From Ignavibacteriales bacterium UBA1304 (GTDB lineage: Bacteria > Bacteroidota > Ignavibacteria > Ignavibacteriales > Ignavibacteriaceae): DNA of 64,000 nt. Shown here piece after piece: positions 53,594-62,394 of this stretch (its first letter is position 1; the number at the start of each line of letters is the position of its first letter). Location: positions 1 to 64,000 of the forward strand of contig DBTY01000035.1 in assembly GCA_002307295.1 (NCBI GenBank). The letters run 5' to 3'. Below the pieces are notes generated by a model, which saw only the letters and a list, made by a program, of their open reading frames with translations, was not told where the DNA came from and did no database searches. The translations under genes and the position numbers were made by a program.

Positions 53594-55579
53594 TTATTCG
53601 CCTTGTTCTTGTTCTTTATCTAAAGTATAATCAGCCATTCTGAAAATTAAAAACTTATTATCAAAATACTCGCTAGCTCTGAAATTTTTAGGAATTAATT
53701 CTTTAATTAGTAATGACAGTTTATAATTATAGCACAAAAAATCTATCCCATGGTAAGTGATTTTCCAGGGAAGATGCCATGGATTAGACGCTACCGAATA
53801 TTTTCTTGAAATATTTAAAGTGTCGTTATTATTATTAATGATGTTTACATCAAACGAGGATATGCCAGTGCTGGTATATTTCTCTTCTGCAAATAAAACA
53901 TCACGGACGACCCTTGTATTAATTTTACCAAAATTCATTAACTTGCTGATAATTAATTTCTTTGCAGGCTGGTATGTTGGGGCTGGATAATATGACCGTA
54001 ATATTGAGCCAATCGCTTGGATAGTTCCCTTAATATCCTTTTGTGTTATACCAAAATCTGTATACATAGAGACATAATATGGATCGCTGTTTATAACATG
54101 AAGCGTAGAGTCTATTTTGGAAAGTGAGACAATATTTTTAAAATCATTCTTTGTTGAGTCTTCTTTCCATGTCCCATTAGTTAATAAGTCTTTGTATTCG
54201 TTAATTGATTCCGATTCTAAATCAGTATTTGAACGATTAGTATAAACTATCTGGTTGGCGCCGCCGCCAAAGCAACCTCCGCCCGCTGAACTAATGTCTA
54301 TTTTATTTATTGGGAACTTAAGGAATTCATTAATTACCAGGGTAGGTCTATAAATTCCAAAGTTTTTAGTTTCCCGGTCATACAGGTAATTATTTTTGTC
54401 GTTCCATACGAGTATTTTATTGTCGTCTATAGGAGTAATTTTAGTCGCGTCAAAAGGGAATACATATTCTCTATACCATTCTTTTTCCCCATTATCATAA
54501 ATGTAAAGATTACGCCCATTAATGCTCCAGGTCGTATTTTTAGATTTTACTTTTGTTCTCGGTTCTGGAATTTTATGATCTACAGTATATAGATGTGTCT
54601 GATAAAATTCGCGTTTATTAATCTTATATATTTTTTTAGATATATCAAGAATATAAACGCTTGTATCTAAAACTTTCATATCGATTGGAGTCTCTGAGAT
54701 TTGTTGGTCGTTAAGTTTATAGTACTCGGAAGGCGATGAAAAAACATATATAAACAAATCGTTTGATATGGCAAATAACTCATTAGTAGATTTGTCAATC
54801 TCAAAATCAATTAATTTAACAGGGAATTTTTTCCATCTGATATTCTTTTTATCTGTGTAGAAAATATGATTAGCTTGGTTGACAATTATATAATTGTTCC
54901 AATATCTTACTTTATTTATTCGATTGTTTGACTTCTGAGTTGTATATTTTTTTTGTTCAAACGGAGTGGAAATTTTTGAAAAAGTTTTCCAATTATCGAT
55001 TGTTTTGTAAATTGAATTATATAGCGCTCCGCTTATTCCATTATTATGATCTGTCATTGAAATAGAACACATTCGGGTTGATTCGCTAAATGGAGAATTT
55101 AATTTATTCCAATTCTTTCCATGATCGCTAGAATAAAACATATTTCCTGAAGAACCGCCCATCCAGGCTTCTCCATATTTATTAGTACAGATATCATAAA
55201 TCCAGGAATTGTCTCCGAAATTAACTTTTTCCCAGCTTTTACCTTTATCGTTAGTAATATAAACTGCATTAGAACTTAGAGAGTCTGGAAAATACGAAAT
55301 GTCTCCGCTCAATATTGCGTTATTCTCATCGAAGAATGAAATTCGGTCAAAATTTGACGAGCAATCTGAAACGAACAAAGTGTCTTTATAATTCCAGTTT
55401 GAGTAAATATCTTTTGCAAAACATACTTCTTTCATTTTTGTTACTAGCCAAAGATTACCGTTAGGAGATAAGCTTAAATTATTAATGCTGCCCATAGTAT
55501 TTAATTCTGCGCGTATATCTCTTTCTTGTGTGAAAATGGCAGGAGCTAATAAAAGCAAAAGCAATATTATAGTTCTCAT
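53594..55579 (-). CDS. Secreted propeller-like protein (YCF48/BNR-type)
   Basis: 661 residues. A signal peptide (RTIILLLLLLAPAIF) is followed by repeats such as AVYITNDKGKSWEKVNFGD, GNMFYSSDHGKNWNKLNSP and IYKTIDNWKTFSKIS in the first 200 residues. This gives one clear propeller start; the rest is more diverged. No NPFNP-type T9SS tail is present, so it is probably periplasmic or held by another means. It is related in style, but not closely, to the protein at the left edge. The C-terminal 150 residues are not recognised. Confidence 0.75.
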   Translation of the reverse strand: MRTIILLLLLLAPAIFTQERDIRAELNTMGSINNLSLSPNGNLWLVTKMKEVCFAKDIYSNWNYKDTLFVSDCSSNFDRISFFDENNAILSGDISYFPDSLSSNAVYITNDKGKSWEKVNFGDNSWIYDICTNKYGEAWMGGSSGNMFYSSDHGKNWNKLNSPFSESTRMCSISMTDHNNGISGALYNSIYKTIDNWKTFSKISTPFEQKKYTTQKSNNRINKVRYWNNYIIVNQANHIFYTDKKNIRWKKFPVKLIDFEIDKSTNELFAISNDLFIYVFSSPSEYYKLNDQQISETPIDMKVLDTSVYILDISKKIYKINKREFYQTHLYTVDHKIPEPRTKVKSKNTTWSINGRNLYIYDNGEKEWYREYVFPFDATKITPIDDNKILVWNDKNNYLYDRETKNFGIYRPTLVINEFLKFPINKIDISSAGGGCFGGGANQIVYTNRSNTDLESESINEYKDLLTNGTWKEDSTKNDFKNIVSLSKIDSTLHVINSDPYYVSMYTDFGITQKDIKGTIQAIGSILRSYYPAPTYQPAKKLIISKLMNFGKINTRVVRDVLFAEEKYTSTGISSFDVNIINNNNDTLNISRKYSVASNPWHLPWKITYHGIDFLCYNYKLSLLIKELIPKNFRASEYFDNKFLIFRMADYTLDKEQEQGE

Positions 55580-55812
55580 TCTTCCCTCTGTATTAATCTT
55601 AAAACCTGTTGAAATAGCAGTTTAAATTGGCAATAAAATCCCCTCTATAAACGCTATTGAAATTTAGGACTAATTTAAGAAAAAAATATTGCAAAGGACA
55701 ACTGTTTATTATCATAAATAGTCGCCAAGTTAAAAAAATCATGTCTTATAAAAATCTACTATTTGATTTTAATATTAAATTTGAGTAAATTTTAATCAAT
55801 GGAGGTGATAAT

Positions 55813-56598
55813 ATGAACCAAAGCAATACTAATTGTACTGGCACAGTTGCTTATGGATTATTAGAGACTGCTCCGCAAAACAGAACGAGGAAGTTCCATT
55901 TCCTTTTGAATGGGAAAAAATATTTTTCTCATCCAGCAGGAAAACACAGCCCTGCCCCAAATAATCCAATTATAAGCGGCTTTATGCAAATCTTAATAAC
56001 TTGTTTGCCAATCAAACAGGTAAAATCCCTTTTTGCTTTTTTGACTTTAAAAAAAGCATCAAGGCGTTTAAGCCTTTCTATACCGGCGTTAATACTACTC
56101 TTTGCCGTTAGTATGACGGGGAGTTTATTACCGCAGGTAAAAGACACTCTTTCAGCGGCTCCTCAAAACGATATGAAAATGTCTGGCGAGATGAAAAACG
56201 ACGGAGGTCTTTGGGTTCGCGATTTCAAAAACGAGAGAGGCGAGATATCAAACCTTACAGTTTTTGATATTGACGAATCAGCGCTTAAGGAAGTGACTAA
56301 GAAGCCTGGCAAAGCTGACGTTAACGACGCCGACGTTATTAGCAAGTTTAACCTTAAAGGAAAACCTGTTATAATTTACAAGTATGGAGTCGTGACAATA
56401 AAACAGCTTAGCATGGAAAGCCTTATTGACCATACTGTTTGGCCTGTGGAAATTAAGACGGCAAATTTGATGGCATATCCTGGTAAAGAAGGCTGGGGTA
56501 TTATTGAATTAAACGGTAAAAAAGAGCTTGTAGTGTGCTATGCAAAAGGGAGCGAAAAACTTTTGCGCGCTTATAAAGCGGGGAAAGACCCATCATAA
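55813..56598 (+). CDS. Membrane-anchored protein of unknown function
   Basis: 261 residues behind an unusually good ribosome site (GGAGGTGAT, three bases before the ATG). About 85 basic, His/Asn/Pro-rich residues come first, then a hydrophobic helix (about 88-107, SIPALILLFAVSMTGSLL), then a soluble C-terminal half (DGGLWVRDFKNERGEISNL ... WGIIELNGKKELVVCYAK). This is either an anchor with an 85-residue cytoplasmic head or an exceptionally long signal peptide. No family recognised. It is monocistronic, between a divergent propeller gene and a terminator. The 233 bases upstream are AT-rich with no clear promoter. Confidence 0.65.
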   Translation: MNQSNTNCTGTVAYGLLETAPQNRTRKFHFLLNGKKYFSHPAGKHSPAPNNPIISGFMQILITCLPIKQVKSLFAFLTLKKASRRLSLSIPALILLFAVSMTGSLLPQVKDTLSAAPQNDMKMSGEMKNDGGLWVRDFKNERGEISNLTVFDIDESALKEVTKKPGKADVNDADVISKFNLKGKPVIIYKYGVVTIKQLSMESLIDHTVWPVEIKTANLMAYPGKEGWGIIELNGKKELVVCYAKGSEKLLRAYKAGKDPS

Positions 56599-56630
56599 TT
56601 TTATATCCGCATAAATTCTTTATAGCGGTT

Positions 56631-56666
56631 AATAAATAAGGCGGCGATAAAGTCGCCTTATTTATT
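56631..56666. terminator. Perfect 13-bp bidirectional terminator
   Basis: The 13 bases 56631-56643 (AATAAATAAGGCG) pair perfectly with 56654-56666 around ten bases, between convergent genes. A-rich and T-rich ends give U-tracts both ways. Confidence 0.85.
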
Positions 56667-56705
56667 TTTAAACTTAGATGTTTTTAGATATAAAACTTTG
56701 CTTAC

Positions 56706-57905
56706 TTATTTTTTTTCTCTTCTAATCACTACGACGGTAGCGTCGTCATCCCAGCTTTTCCCTTCGCCAAAATCATTTGCGGCCGTAAAAATTTTGTTCA
56801 TTATTGTTTTTACGTCTTTGTCTAAGTTTTCCTGGACGGTAGAAATAAGCCCTTCATAGCCGAACATTTTTGAAGCGGTATTTTTTCTTTCAAGAATTCC
56901 ATCGGTATAAAGCACAAGAGTGCCGCCAACTGGGACATGTATGTACGCGCGAGTGATATCAATTTGCGGGAAAGCGCCTATAATCATTCCGGTAGGTTCA
57001 AGCCTATGAATTTTATCTCCCTCAAAAAGCAGAGGTTCCGGATGCCCTGCGTTAGCATAGAACAAATTTCCGTTGTTTTCCATTTCGGCATAAAAGAGGG
57101 AAATAAACTTGGCCGAGTAAACGCTGCGGTAAATAACAGAGTTTAATTTTTTTAGAGTGTGAACCATCCGCATTTGTTTTTCGAGCCCCATACGAAGGCC
57201 TGTAATAACGTCGCGCACCATAAGCGCGGCGGCTATGCCGTGACCGCTGGCGTCGCCAATGCAGAAGCCGAATTCAACGTCTTCAAAAAGATAATAATCA
57301 TATAAATCGCCGCCGACAAGTTCGGCAGGCTGCGATTTAGCAGCAATCTGAAAACCGTATACGTCTGGCGGAGGATCTGGCAGAAGGCTTTGCTGAATTT
57401 GCACAGCCTGTTCAAATTCGCCTTTTACAGACTCGGAAGCCAGCCTGAAATTTAAAGCCGTTCTTACGGCGTTAAGGCACAGGTTTACTTCTTCCCTTAA
57501 CCAGCCGCTTTTTAATTCAAACGAAAATATCCATGAAGTAATAGGATTGTTAACAATAAACGCCGCGTGAGTTTTATACTCGTCGTCTCCAATAGAGGGC
57601 GTTTCTTTGCCAAATACCGGGCTGTCAAAGATGTACGTTTTCGATTTAATAACTAACTGGATGGCGGGATCGTCTACGGGTATTCTTTGTTTAATAATTT
57701 TATCAAACTTAGGGGGAGAAGAAATTAAAATAAACTCATCGTCTACCTGTTCGTAAATACTGCCGTTTACAATTTTAAGTTCGTCGCCTAAAGTGTTTTC
57801 CAACTCTTTTACGATGGAAAACAGATAATCCTTGCCGGTTTTTTCTGCGCCAATTTTGTTTTGCAGAAAATCCAACTTCCGGTAAAAATTTTTTGGTTCA
57901 ATCAT
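56706..57905 (-). CDS. PP2C/SpoIIE-type serine phosphatase with N-terminal sensor region
   Basis: 399 residues. A GAF-like N-terminal half (about 1-160) leads through a coiled linker (EQAVQIQQSLLPDPPPDVYG) to an RsbU/SpoIIE phosphatase: ELVGGDLYDYYLFEDVEFGFCIGDASGHGIAAAL, given as about residues 196-230, with the metal-binding Asp residues; LFYANAGHPEPLL; LVLYTDGILE; and WDDDATVVVIRR. It should dephosphorylate an anti-anti-sigma-type or similar protein in partner switching. No partner genes nearby. Confidence 0.9.
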   Translation of the reverse strand: MIEPKNFYRKLDFLQNKIGAEKTGKDYLFSIVKELENTLGDELKIVNGSIYEQVDDEFILISSPPKFDKIIKQRIPVDDPAIQLVIKSKTYIFDSPVFGKETPSIGDDEYKTHAAFIVNNPITSWIFSFELKSGWLREEVNLCLNAVRTALNFRLASESVKGEFEQAVQIQQSLLPDPPPDVYGFQIAAKSQPAELVGGDLYDYYLFEDVEFGFCIGDASGHGIAAALMVRDVITGLRMGLEKQMRMVHTLKKLNSVIYRSVYSAKFISLFYAEMENNGNLFYANAGHPEPLLFEGDKIHRLEPTGMIIGAFPQIDITRAYIHVPVGGTLVLYTDGILERKNTASKMFGYEGLISTVQENLDKDVKTIMNKIFTAANDFGEGKSWDDDATVVVIRREKK

Positions 57906-58101
57906 AGAATCCTATTGCCTGAGTTATTAATCAAATATACAATTTACAAGAATAAAAGAAAAAATTCCAAATATCCAGTCTTATTTTTTATCAATTTGCA
58001 GCGCCTGAATCTTAATAAAAGGCGATTTTTTCTTGAAACATTCGGCGCTAAACTCCTGTGAGGAGAGCCTCTGAAAAGAGCAAAAAAATATATAAGACTT
58101 C

Positions 58102-58130
58102 TTGAATATAATTAAATTATTGCGTAAAAT
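58102..58130 (+). promoter_or_regulatory. Promoter of the DEAD-box helicase gene
   Basis: TTGAAT at 58102-58107, 17 bases, TAAAAT at 58125-58130. The start near 58137 would give a leader of about 180 bases without an ORF. The region 57906-58101 shows nothing else. Confidence 0.5.
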
Positions 58131-58319
58131 TGCAAAAAATTACTATATTTGAATAAAAAGCGCCAAAAAAAATCTATGATATGAGTGGAATTAGAGGTAT
58201 ATTGCAATCTAAATGAATCTCTTTTTGCAGGTATTTCCATGATAGGGTTTCTAATCCATTTCTTTATTCCGCATTTAGGCATTTGATTATTTATACACAA
58301 AAAAAGGCAAACCGAATTT

Positions 58320-60014
58320 ATGGCAGACAGTGGCTTTAACGAATTAGGACTTTCCGACGAATCTTTACACGCTATTAAATCAAAAGGCTTTGAAGAGCCG
58401 ACTGAGATACAGAAAAAAATCATCCCTCTTATTCTTAAAAACGAAGTAGATTTAATCGGACAAGCGCAGACTGGAACGGGAAAAACAGCGGCTTTTGCAC
58501 TCCCCATTATTGAGCAATTACAAACTCGCGTAAATTATATTCAGGCTCTTATTATAGTGCCTACGCGCGAACTTGCAATTCAGGTGGCTGAAGAGTTTAA
58601 CTCTCTTCGCGGGCAAAAAAACATTCACGTCGCGCCAATTTATGGCGGACAATCTTATGATACTCAATTAAGAAGATTAAAAAAGGGAGTCGACGTAGTT
58701 GTCGGTACCCCGGGTAGAATGATCGACTTACTTAACCGTAGCGTCTTTGCATTAGACCAGATATCTTTTGTAGTGCTTGATGAAGCTGATGAAATGCTTA
58801 ATATGGGCTTTATCGACGACATTGAAACTATCTTAAGTAAAACTAACAAAACCAAAAGAACTCTTCTTTTTTCTGCAACTATGCCGGAAAGAATTCTTTC
58901 TCTTACTAAAAAATACATGGGTAAAAGAGAAGTTATTAAGGCAAAAAATGCAGGACATACTACAGCTTTAACAGATCAAATTTATTTTGAAGTTAAAGAA
59001 TCTGATAAGTTTGACGCTCTTTGCAGAATTGTTGATACGACGGTTGAGTTTTACGGACTTATTTTCTGTAGAACAAAAAATGACGTTGATCATGTTTCCA
59101 GCAAACTTTCTGACCGCGGTTTTGACTGCGAAGGATTGCACGGAGATATTTCTCAAAATCAAAGAGAAAAAATATTAGATAAATTCAAAAAGAAAAAAAC
59201 AAATGTTCTTGTAGCTACCGACGTGGCCGCAAGAGGACTTGATATAGACTTCCTTACTCATGTTATCAATTATGCGCTGCCTCAGGATCCTGAAGCTTAT
59301 CTTCACAGAATAGGCAGAACTGGCAGAGCAGGCAAAGAAGGAACCGCTATTACTTTTGTTACTCCTGAAGAATATAGGAAACTAATGTTTATTAAAAATA
59401 TAACTCAGACTGAAATTCGTAAAGAACGAATTCCACAGGTGCAGGACGTTATAGACTTCAAGAGAAAAAATATTTCTGTTGAACTCCAAACTTTAATCGG
59501 CGGCGAAATTTCCAAAGATTATTATAAGCTGGCAGAAGAACTAATAGAAGGACATACTCCTATTGACGTTATTGCCGCTCTTATAAAAGCAAAGTATCAG
59601 GATGAATTGGAAGAAGGCAGATATGCCAAAATTCAGGATCTGTACGAAGGGAAAAAACGCGAGTTCTCTTCCTCCTCCAGAGGCGATTCTTCAAGAAGAG
59701 GTCAATCGCGCGGAGATAGCAGAGACAGATTCCATGACGACGATAGATCTGAAGGAAGCAGAAGAAAACCAAGAAGCACAAAAGGTAAAGCTCGTTTGTT
59801 TTTTGCAATGGGCAAAAAAGACGATCTAAGCCCTAGAAAACTTTTGGATATGCTTCAGAATAAAGCTAACGTGGATTCTAGAAATGTCGACGATATCCAG
59901 GTTTTTGACACTTATTCTTTTATGACGGTTCCTAACAAGGAGTCCGATTTAATATTAGAAATATTCAACAAAAATCGTGGAAAAAGACCTTTGGTCGAAA
60001 AAGCTAAAAAGTAA
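58320..60014 (+). CDS. DEAD-box RNA helicase with C-terminal DbpA RNA-binding domain
   Basis: 564 residues. The Q motif precedes AQTGTGKT (49-56). PTRELA, TPGR, DEAD (154-157), SATMP, ATDVAARGLD and HRIGRTGRAG follow. A Ser/Arg/Asp-rich linker (about 440-485) leads to a DbpA/CsdA-type RRM (KARLFFAMGKKDDLSPRKLL onward). It is of the CsdA/DeaD class that unwinds rRNA or mRNA and is often cold induced. The long leader fits post-transcriptional control. Monocistronic. Confidence 0.94.
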   Translation: MADSGFNELGLSDESLHAIKSKGFEEPTEIQKKIIPLILKNEVDLIGQAQTGTGKTAAFALPIIEQLQTRVNYIQALIIVPTRELAIQVAEEFNSLRGQKNIHVAPIYGGQSYDTQLRRLKKGVDVVVGTPGRMIDLLNRSVFALDQISFVVLDEADEMLNMGFIDDIETILSKTNKTKRTLLFSATMPERILSLTKKYMGKREVIKAKNAGHTTALTDQIYFEVKESDKFDALCRIVDTTVEFYGLIFCRTKNDVDHVSSKLSDRGFDCEGLHGDISQNQREKILDKFKKKKTNVLVATDVAARGLDIDFLTHVINYALPQDPEAYLHRIGRTGRAGKEGTAITFVTPEEYRKLMFIKNITQTEIRKERIPQVQDVIDFKRKNISVELQTLIGGEISKDYYKLAEELIEGHTPIDVIAALIKAKYQDELEEGRYAKIQDLYEGKKREFSSSSRGDSSRRGQSRGDSRDRFHDDDRSEGSRRKPRSTKGKARLFFAMGKKDDLSPRKLLDMLQNKANVDSRNVDDIQVFDTYSFMTVPNKESDLILEIFNKNRGKRPLVEKAKK

Positions 60015-60395
60015 AGCTTATTTTTGCGCTGCCTGGTTATGGAATAACTAATACGTTTTGCCTTTTCTTTCTTAAAGGCGTTGTTCTTAAACCCGGCGGC
60101 TCTAATTTATTTTGATTTCCCCCTTTCCGTAAAAATAATCTCATCTATTCTATTCAACTGCATTTATAAAATCCTATTATTCCTTTTTTTATGTTTCTTT
60201 TAACCCAAATAGCGCGATAGGTAAGGATTCTGATGCGCAAGCGTTAGAAAAATGAGCGTTTAACTTATTATATAATAATATGGCGCAATTTCGAAATTTT
60301 TTTTGTAATCAGATAAAGAACATCTGATAATCATTAAATCTATATATTTTTTTTGACGTTAAATTCTCCCGGCGCTCAATCCGGGGTTACAAAAA
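60015..60395. other. First part of a 690-base gene-free region
   Basis: No ORF or RNA gene seen. Weak structures: GCCTTT/AAAGGC near 60060-60078 without a T-tract, TCAGAT/ATCTGA (60309-60327), and CCCGG/CCGGG (60368-60385), the last possibly an outlying unit of the palindrome array that follows. Confidence 0.35.
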
Positions 60396-60513
60396 GAATC
60401 CGGAGGATTCAAATGTTTGTAACAATTGTTGGAAAGAAAAACATACGACCCAGACCGGGGTCTTACAAAAACGTATTCAACTGAGCTATATACATGTAAT
60501 CCCTTCGGGATTA
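60396..60513. repeat. Array of three palindromes spaced about 51 bases
   Basis: GAATCC-GGA-GGATTC (60396-60410), GACCC...GGGTC (60447-60462) and AATCC-CTTC-GGGATT (60498-60512) have centres 51-52 and 50-51 bases apart. The spacers are not identical but share AT-rich elements such as TTTGTAAC, TTACAAAA and ATACATG. It looks like a degenerate interspersed palindromic repeat family. Not a CRISPR: the repeats differ from each other and there are no cas genes. Confidence 0.5.
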
Positions 60514-60613
60514 AACCCAATTTAGATGCAATAGAATATTCCTATCGCGTAATCCGGGTTTTAATTACACTTCCGCCAATACTCCTTTTTTTATAAAAGT
60601 CCACCAAAAACCG

Positions 60614-60634
60614 TTTCTTAATAATTTCTTAATA
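60614..60634 (+). promoter_or_regulatory. Candidate Pho box upstream of phnD
   Basis: TTTCTTAATA occurs twice head to tail (60614-60623 and 60625-60634), an exact 11-base period. PhoB/PhoP response regulators bind direct repeats with this period. It lies 73 bases ahead of the phnD start. A weak TTGACG (60664-60669) follows. The repeat sequence differs from the Escherichia coli Pho box, so the regulator is inferred. Confidence 0.45.
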
Positions 60635-60706
60635 TACAGTATGTAAAATTTTATGAAATGGATTTGACGAAAAGTTGTATATTTAAAAGATAAATAAAAA
60701 AACACT

Positions 60707-61633
60707 ATGAAATTCTTAAAATACACTCTTTATCTTTTACCAATAATAATATTTATAATAGTTATTACGGTCAGGCAATTAGATAGCGGCAGATTAGGGA
60801 CAAAGTCGAATCCGGTAAAGCTTTACTTTACTCCTTCGGTCGATGCAAAGCGCATATCATTGAATGCTCAGGAATTATTAACTTTTCTTGAAAAAGAAAC
60901 AGGTTATTCTTTTGTAACTGCATTCCCTTCAAGCTATATAGCCGTAGTTGAAGCTTTCGGCACAAACAAAGCGGATATTGCCAGCATCAATACTTTTTCC
61001 TACCTGATGGCGCATGATTTATATGGCGCAGAAGCAAGGCTAAGAATTGTAAGAGACGGCGGAGAGACTTCTTACAGCGGTCAGTTTATTACAAGAACTG
61101 ATTCCGGCATAGACAGCCTGCCTGATATTAACGGGAAAAGTTTTGCTTATGTAGACCCTTCGTCTACGTCAGGTTATATTTTGCCAAAATCTATTCTTGC
61201 AAAAAGAGGAATTAAACCAAGCGAAACCGTTTTTGGGATGCGGCACGATAACGTTGTAACTATGGTTTACCAGAAACAGGTTGCGGCTGGCGCTACTTAT
61301 TACGCTCCCCCGGATCATAGAACCGGGAGAATCCTTGACGCGCGTATGAGAGTTATTCAACAGTTCCCCGATGTGGCTGAAAAAATTAAGATAATAGGAT
61401 TTACAGATAGAATTCCGAACGATCCTTTTGTTTTTAGAAAAGATATGCCTGAAAAAATGAAGGAAAAAATTATTGCCGCGCTTATTAAATTTGTGAATAC
61501 AAAAGAAGGACAGGATATTTTGTATGAAATTTATGACATACGCGGATTAATACCGACTAAAGACAGCGACTATGACGGACTTAGAAAAATGATGAAAGAA
61601 CAAAACGTAATTATAAAAAAACTTGTAAAATGA
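60707..61633 (+). CDS. phnD: Phosphate/phosphonate ABC transporter substrate-binding protein PhnD
   Basis: 308 residues. An N-terminal helix (FLKYTLYLLPIIIFIIVITV) without a clear cleavage site or lipobox suggests a membrane-anchored binding protein. The PhnD fold is shown by LYFTPSVDAKRI, KADIASINTFSYLMAH, SFAYVDPSSTSGYILPKSIL and GATYYAPPDHRTGRI. It captures phosphonate, phosphite or phosphate in the periplasm. First gene of phnDCE. The pocket resembles both phosphate and phosphonate types to my eye, so the ligand is open. Confidence 0.9.
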   Translation: MKFLKYTLYLLPIIIFIIVITVRQLDSGRLGTKSNPVKLYFTPSVDAKRISLNAQELLTFLEKETGYSFVTAFPSSYIAVVEAFGTNKADIASINTFSYLMAHDLYGAEARLRIVRDGGETSYSGQFITRTDSGIDSLPDINGKSFAYVDPSSTSGYILPKSILAKRGIKPSETVFGMRHDNVVTMVYQKQVAAGATYYAPPDHRTGRILDARMRVIQQFPDVAEKIKIIGFTDRIPNDPFVFRKDMPEKMKEKIIAALIKFVNTKEGQDILYEIYDIRGLIPTKDSDYDGLRKMMKEQNVIIKKLVK

Positions 61634-62394
61634 CATTACTACGAATACAAAATCTTCATAAAATATATAAAAACGGGACTCATGCTCTTAAAGGGGTATC
61701 GTTTGAAGTTGAGGAAGGAGAGTTTCTTGTTATTATTGGGCTTAGCGGCTCGGGCAAATCTACTTTGTTGCGATGCGTAAACAGACTGATTGAGCCTACT
61801 ACAGGAACTATCGAATTTCTCGGTAAAGATATTACTCATATTAAAGGCGAAGAACTTCGCTCTGTAAAAAAACAAATTGGAATGGTATTTCAGCAGTTTA
61901 ACCTGATTAAACGCCGCTCTGTTTTGTCTAATGTAATAGTTGGCAGATTAGGATCAATGAAGACGTTGGATTCTATATTTGAACGCTTTCCTGATTCTAT
62001 TTACGACGAAGCTAAAAAGTGTCTTGAAACAGTCGGTATAGAAGAAAAAGCCGACGTACGAGCCGATAGCTTAAGCGGAGGGCAGCAGCAGAGAGTGGCA
62101 ATAGCGCGCAGTCTAATGCAGAACCCTAAACTTTTACTTGCCGACGAACCTGTCGCTTCGCTTGATCCGGCTACTTCAAACTCGGTAATGCAGTATTTTG
62201 AAAAGATAAATAAAGAGCTGGGCACTACGGTTGTGTGCAACCTTCATTTTTTAAGTCTTGTACGCCGTTACGCAACCAGAGTAATAGCTTTAAAAGCGGG
62301 CGAAATTGTTTATCAGGGGAACCCTTTAGAAATAGACGAAGATTGGTTTAAAACTATTTATGGCGATGAAGCTGAAGAGGTGGAAATCAGATGA
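61630..62394 (+). CDS. phnC: Phosphate/phosphonate ABC transporter ATPase PhnC
   Basis: 254 residues. Walker A GLSGSGKSTLLR, Q-loop FQQFNLIKRRSVLSNVIVGR (the RRSVLSNV stretch is typical of PhnC), signature LSGGQQQRVAIARS, Walker B LLLADEPVASLD, H-loop CNLHFLSL. It powers uptake through PhnE. It overlaps phnD and phnE by four bases each. Confidence 0.95.
   Translation: MTLLRIQNLHKIYKNGTHALKGVSFEVEEGEFLVIIGLSGSGKSTLLRCVNRLIEPTTGTIEFLGKDITHIKGEELRSVKKQIGMVFQQFNLIKRRSVLSNVIVGRLGSMKTLDSIFERFPDSIYDEAKKCLETVGIEEKADVRADSLSGGQQQRVAIARSLMQNPKLLLADEPVASLDPATSNSVMQYFEKINKELGTTVVCNLHFLSLVRRYATRVIALKAGEIVYQGNPLEIDEDWFKTIYGDEAEEVEIR

Noticed and set aside
60440..60497. tRNA-like sequence on the minus strand (TAGCTCAGTTG)
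   Set aside because: Only the D-arm-like string is present; no acceptor stem, anticodon arm or T arm can be formed.
60396..60513. CRISPR array
   Set aside because: The palindromes differ from one another, spacers are not constant units, and no cas genes are nearby.
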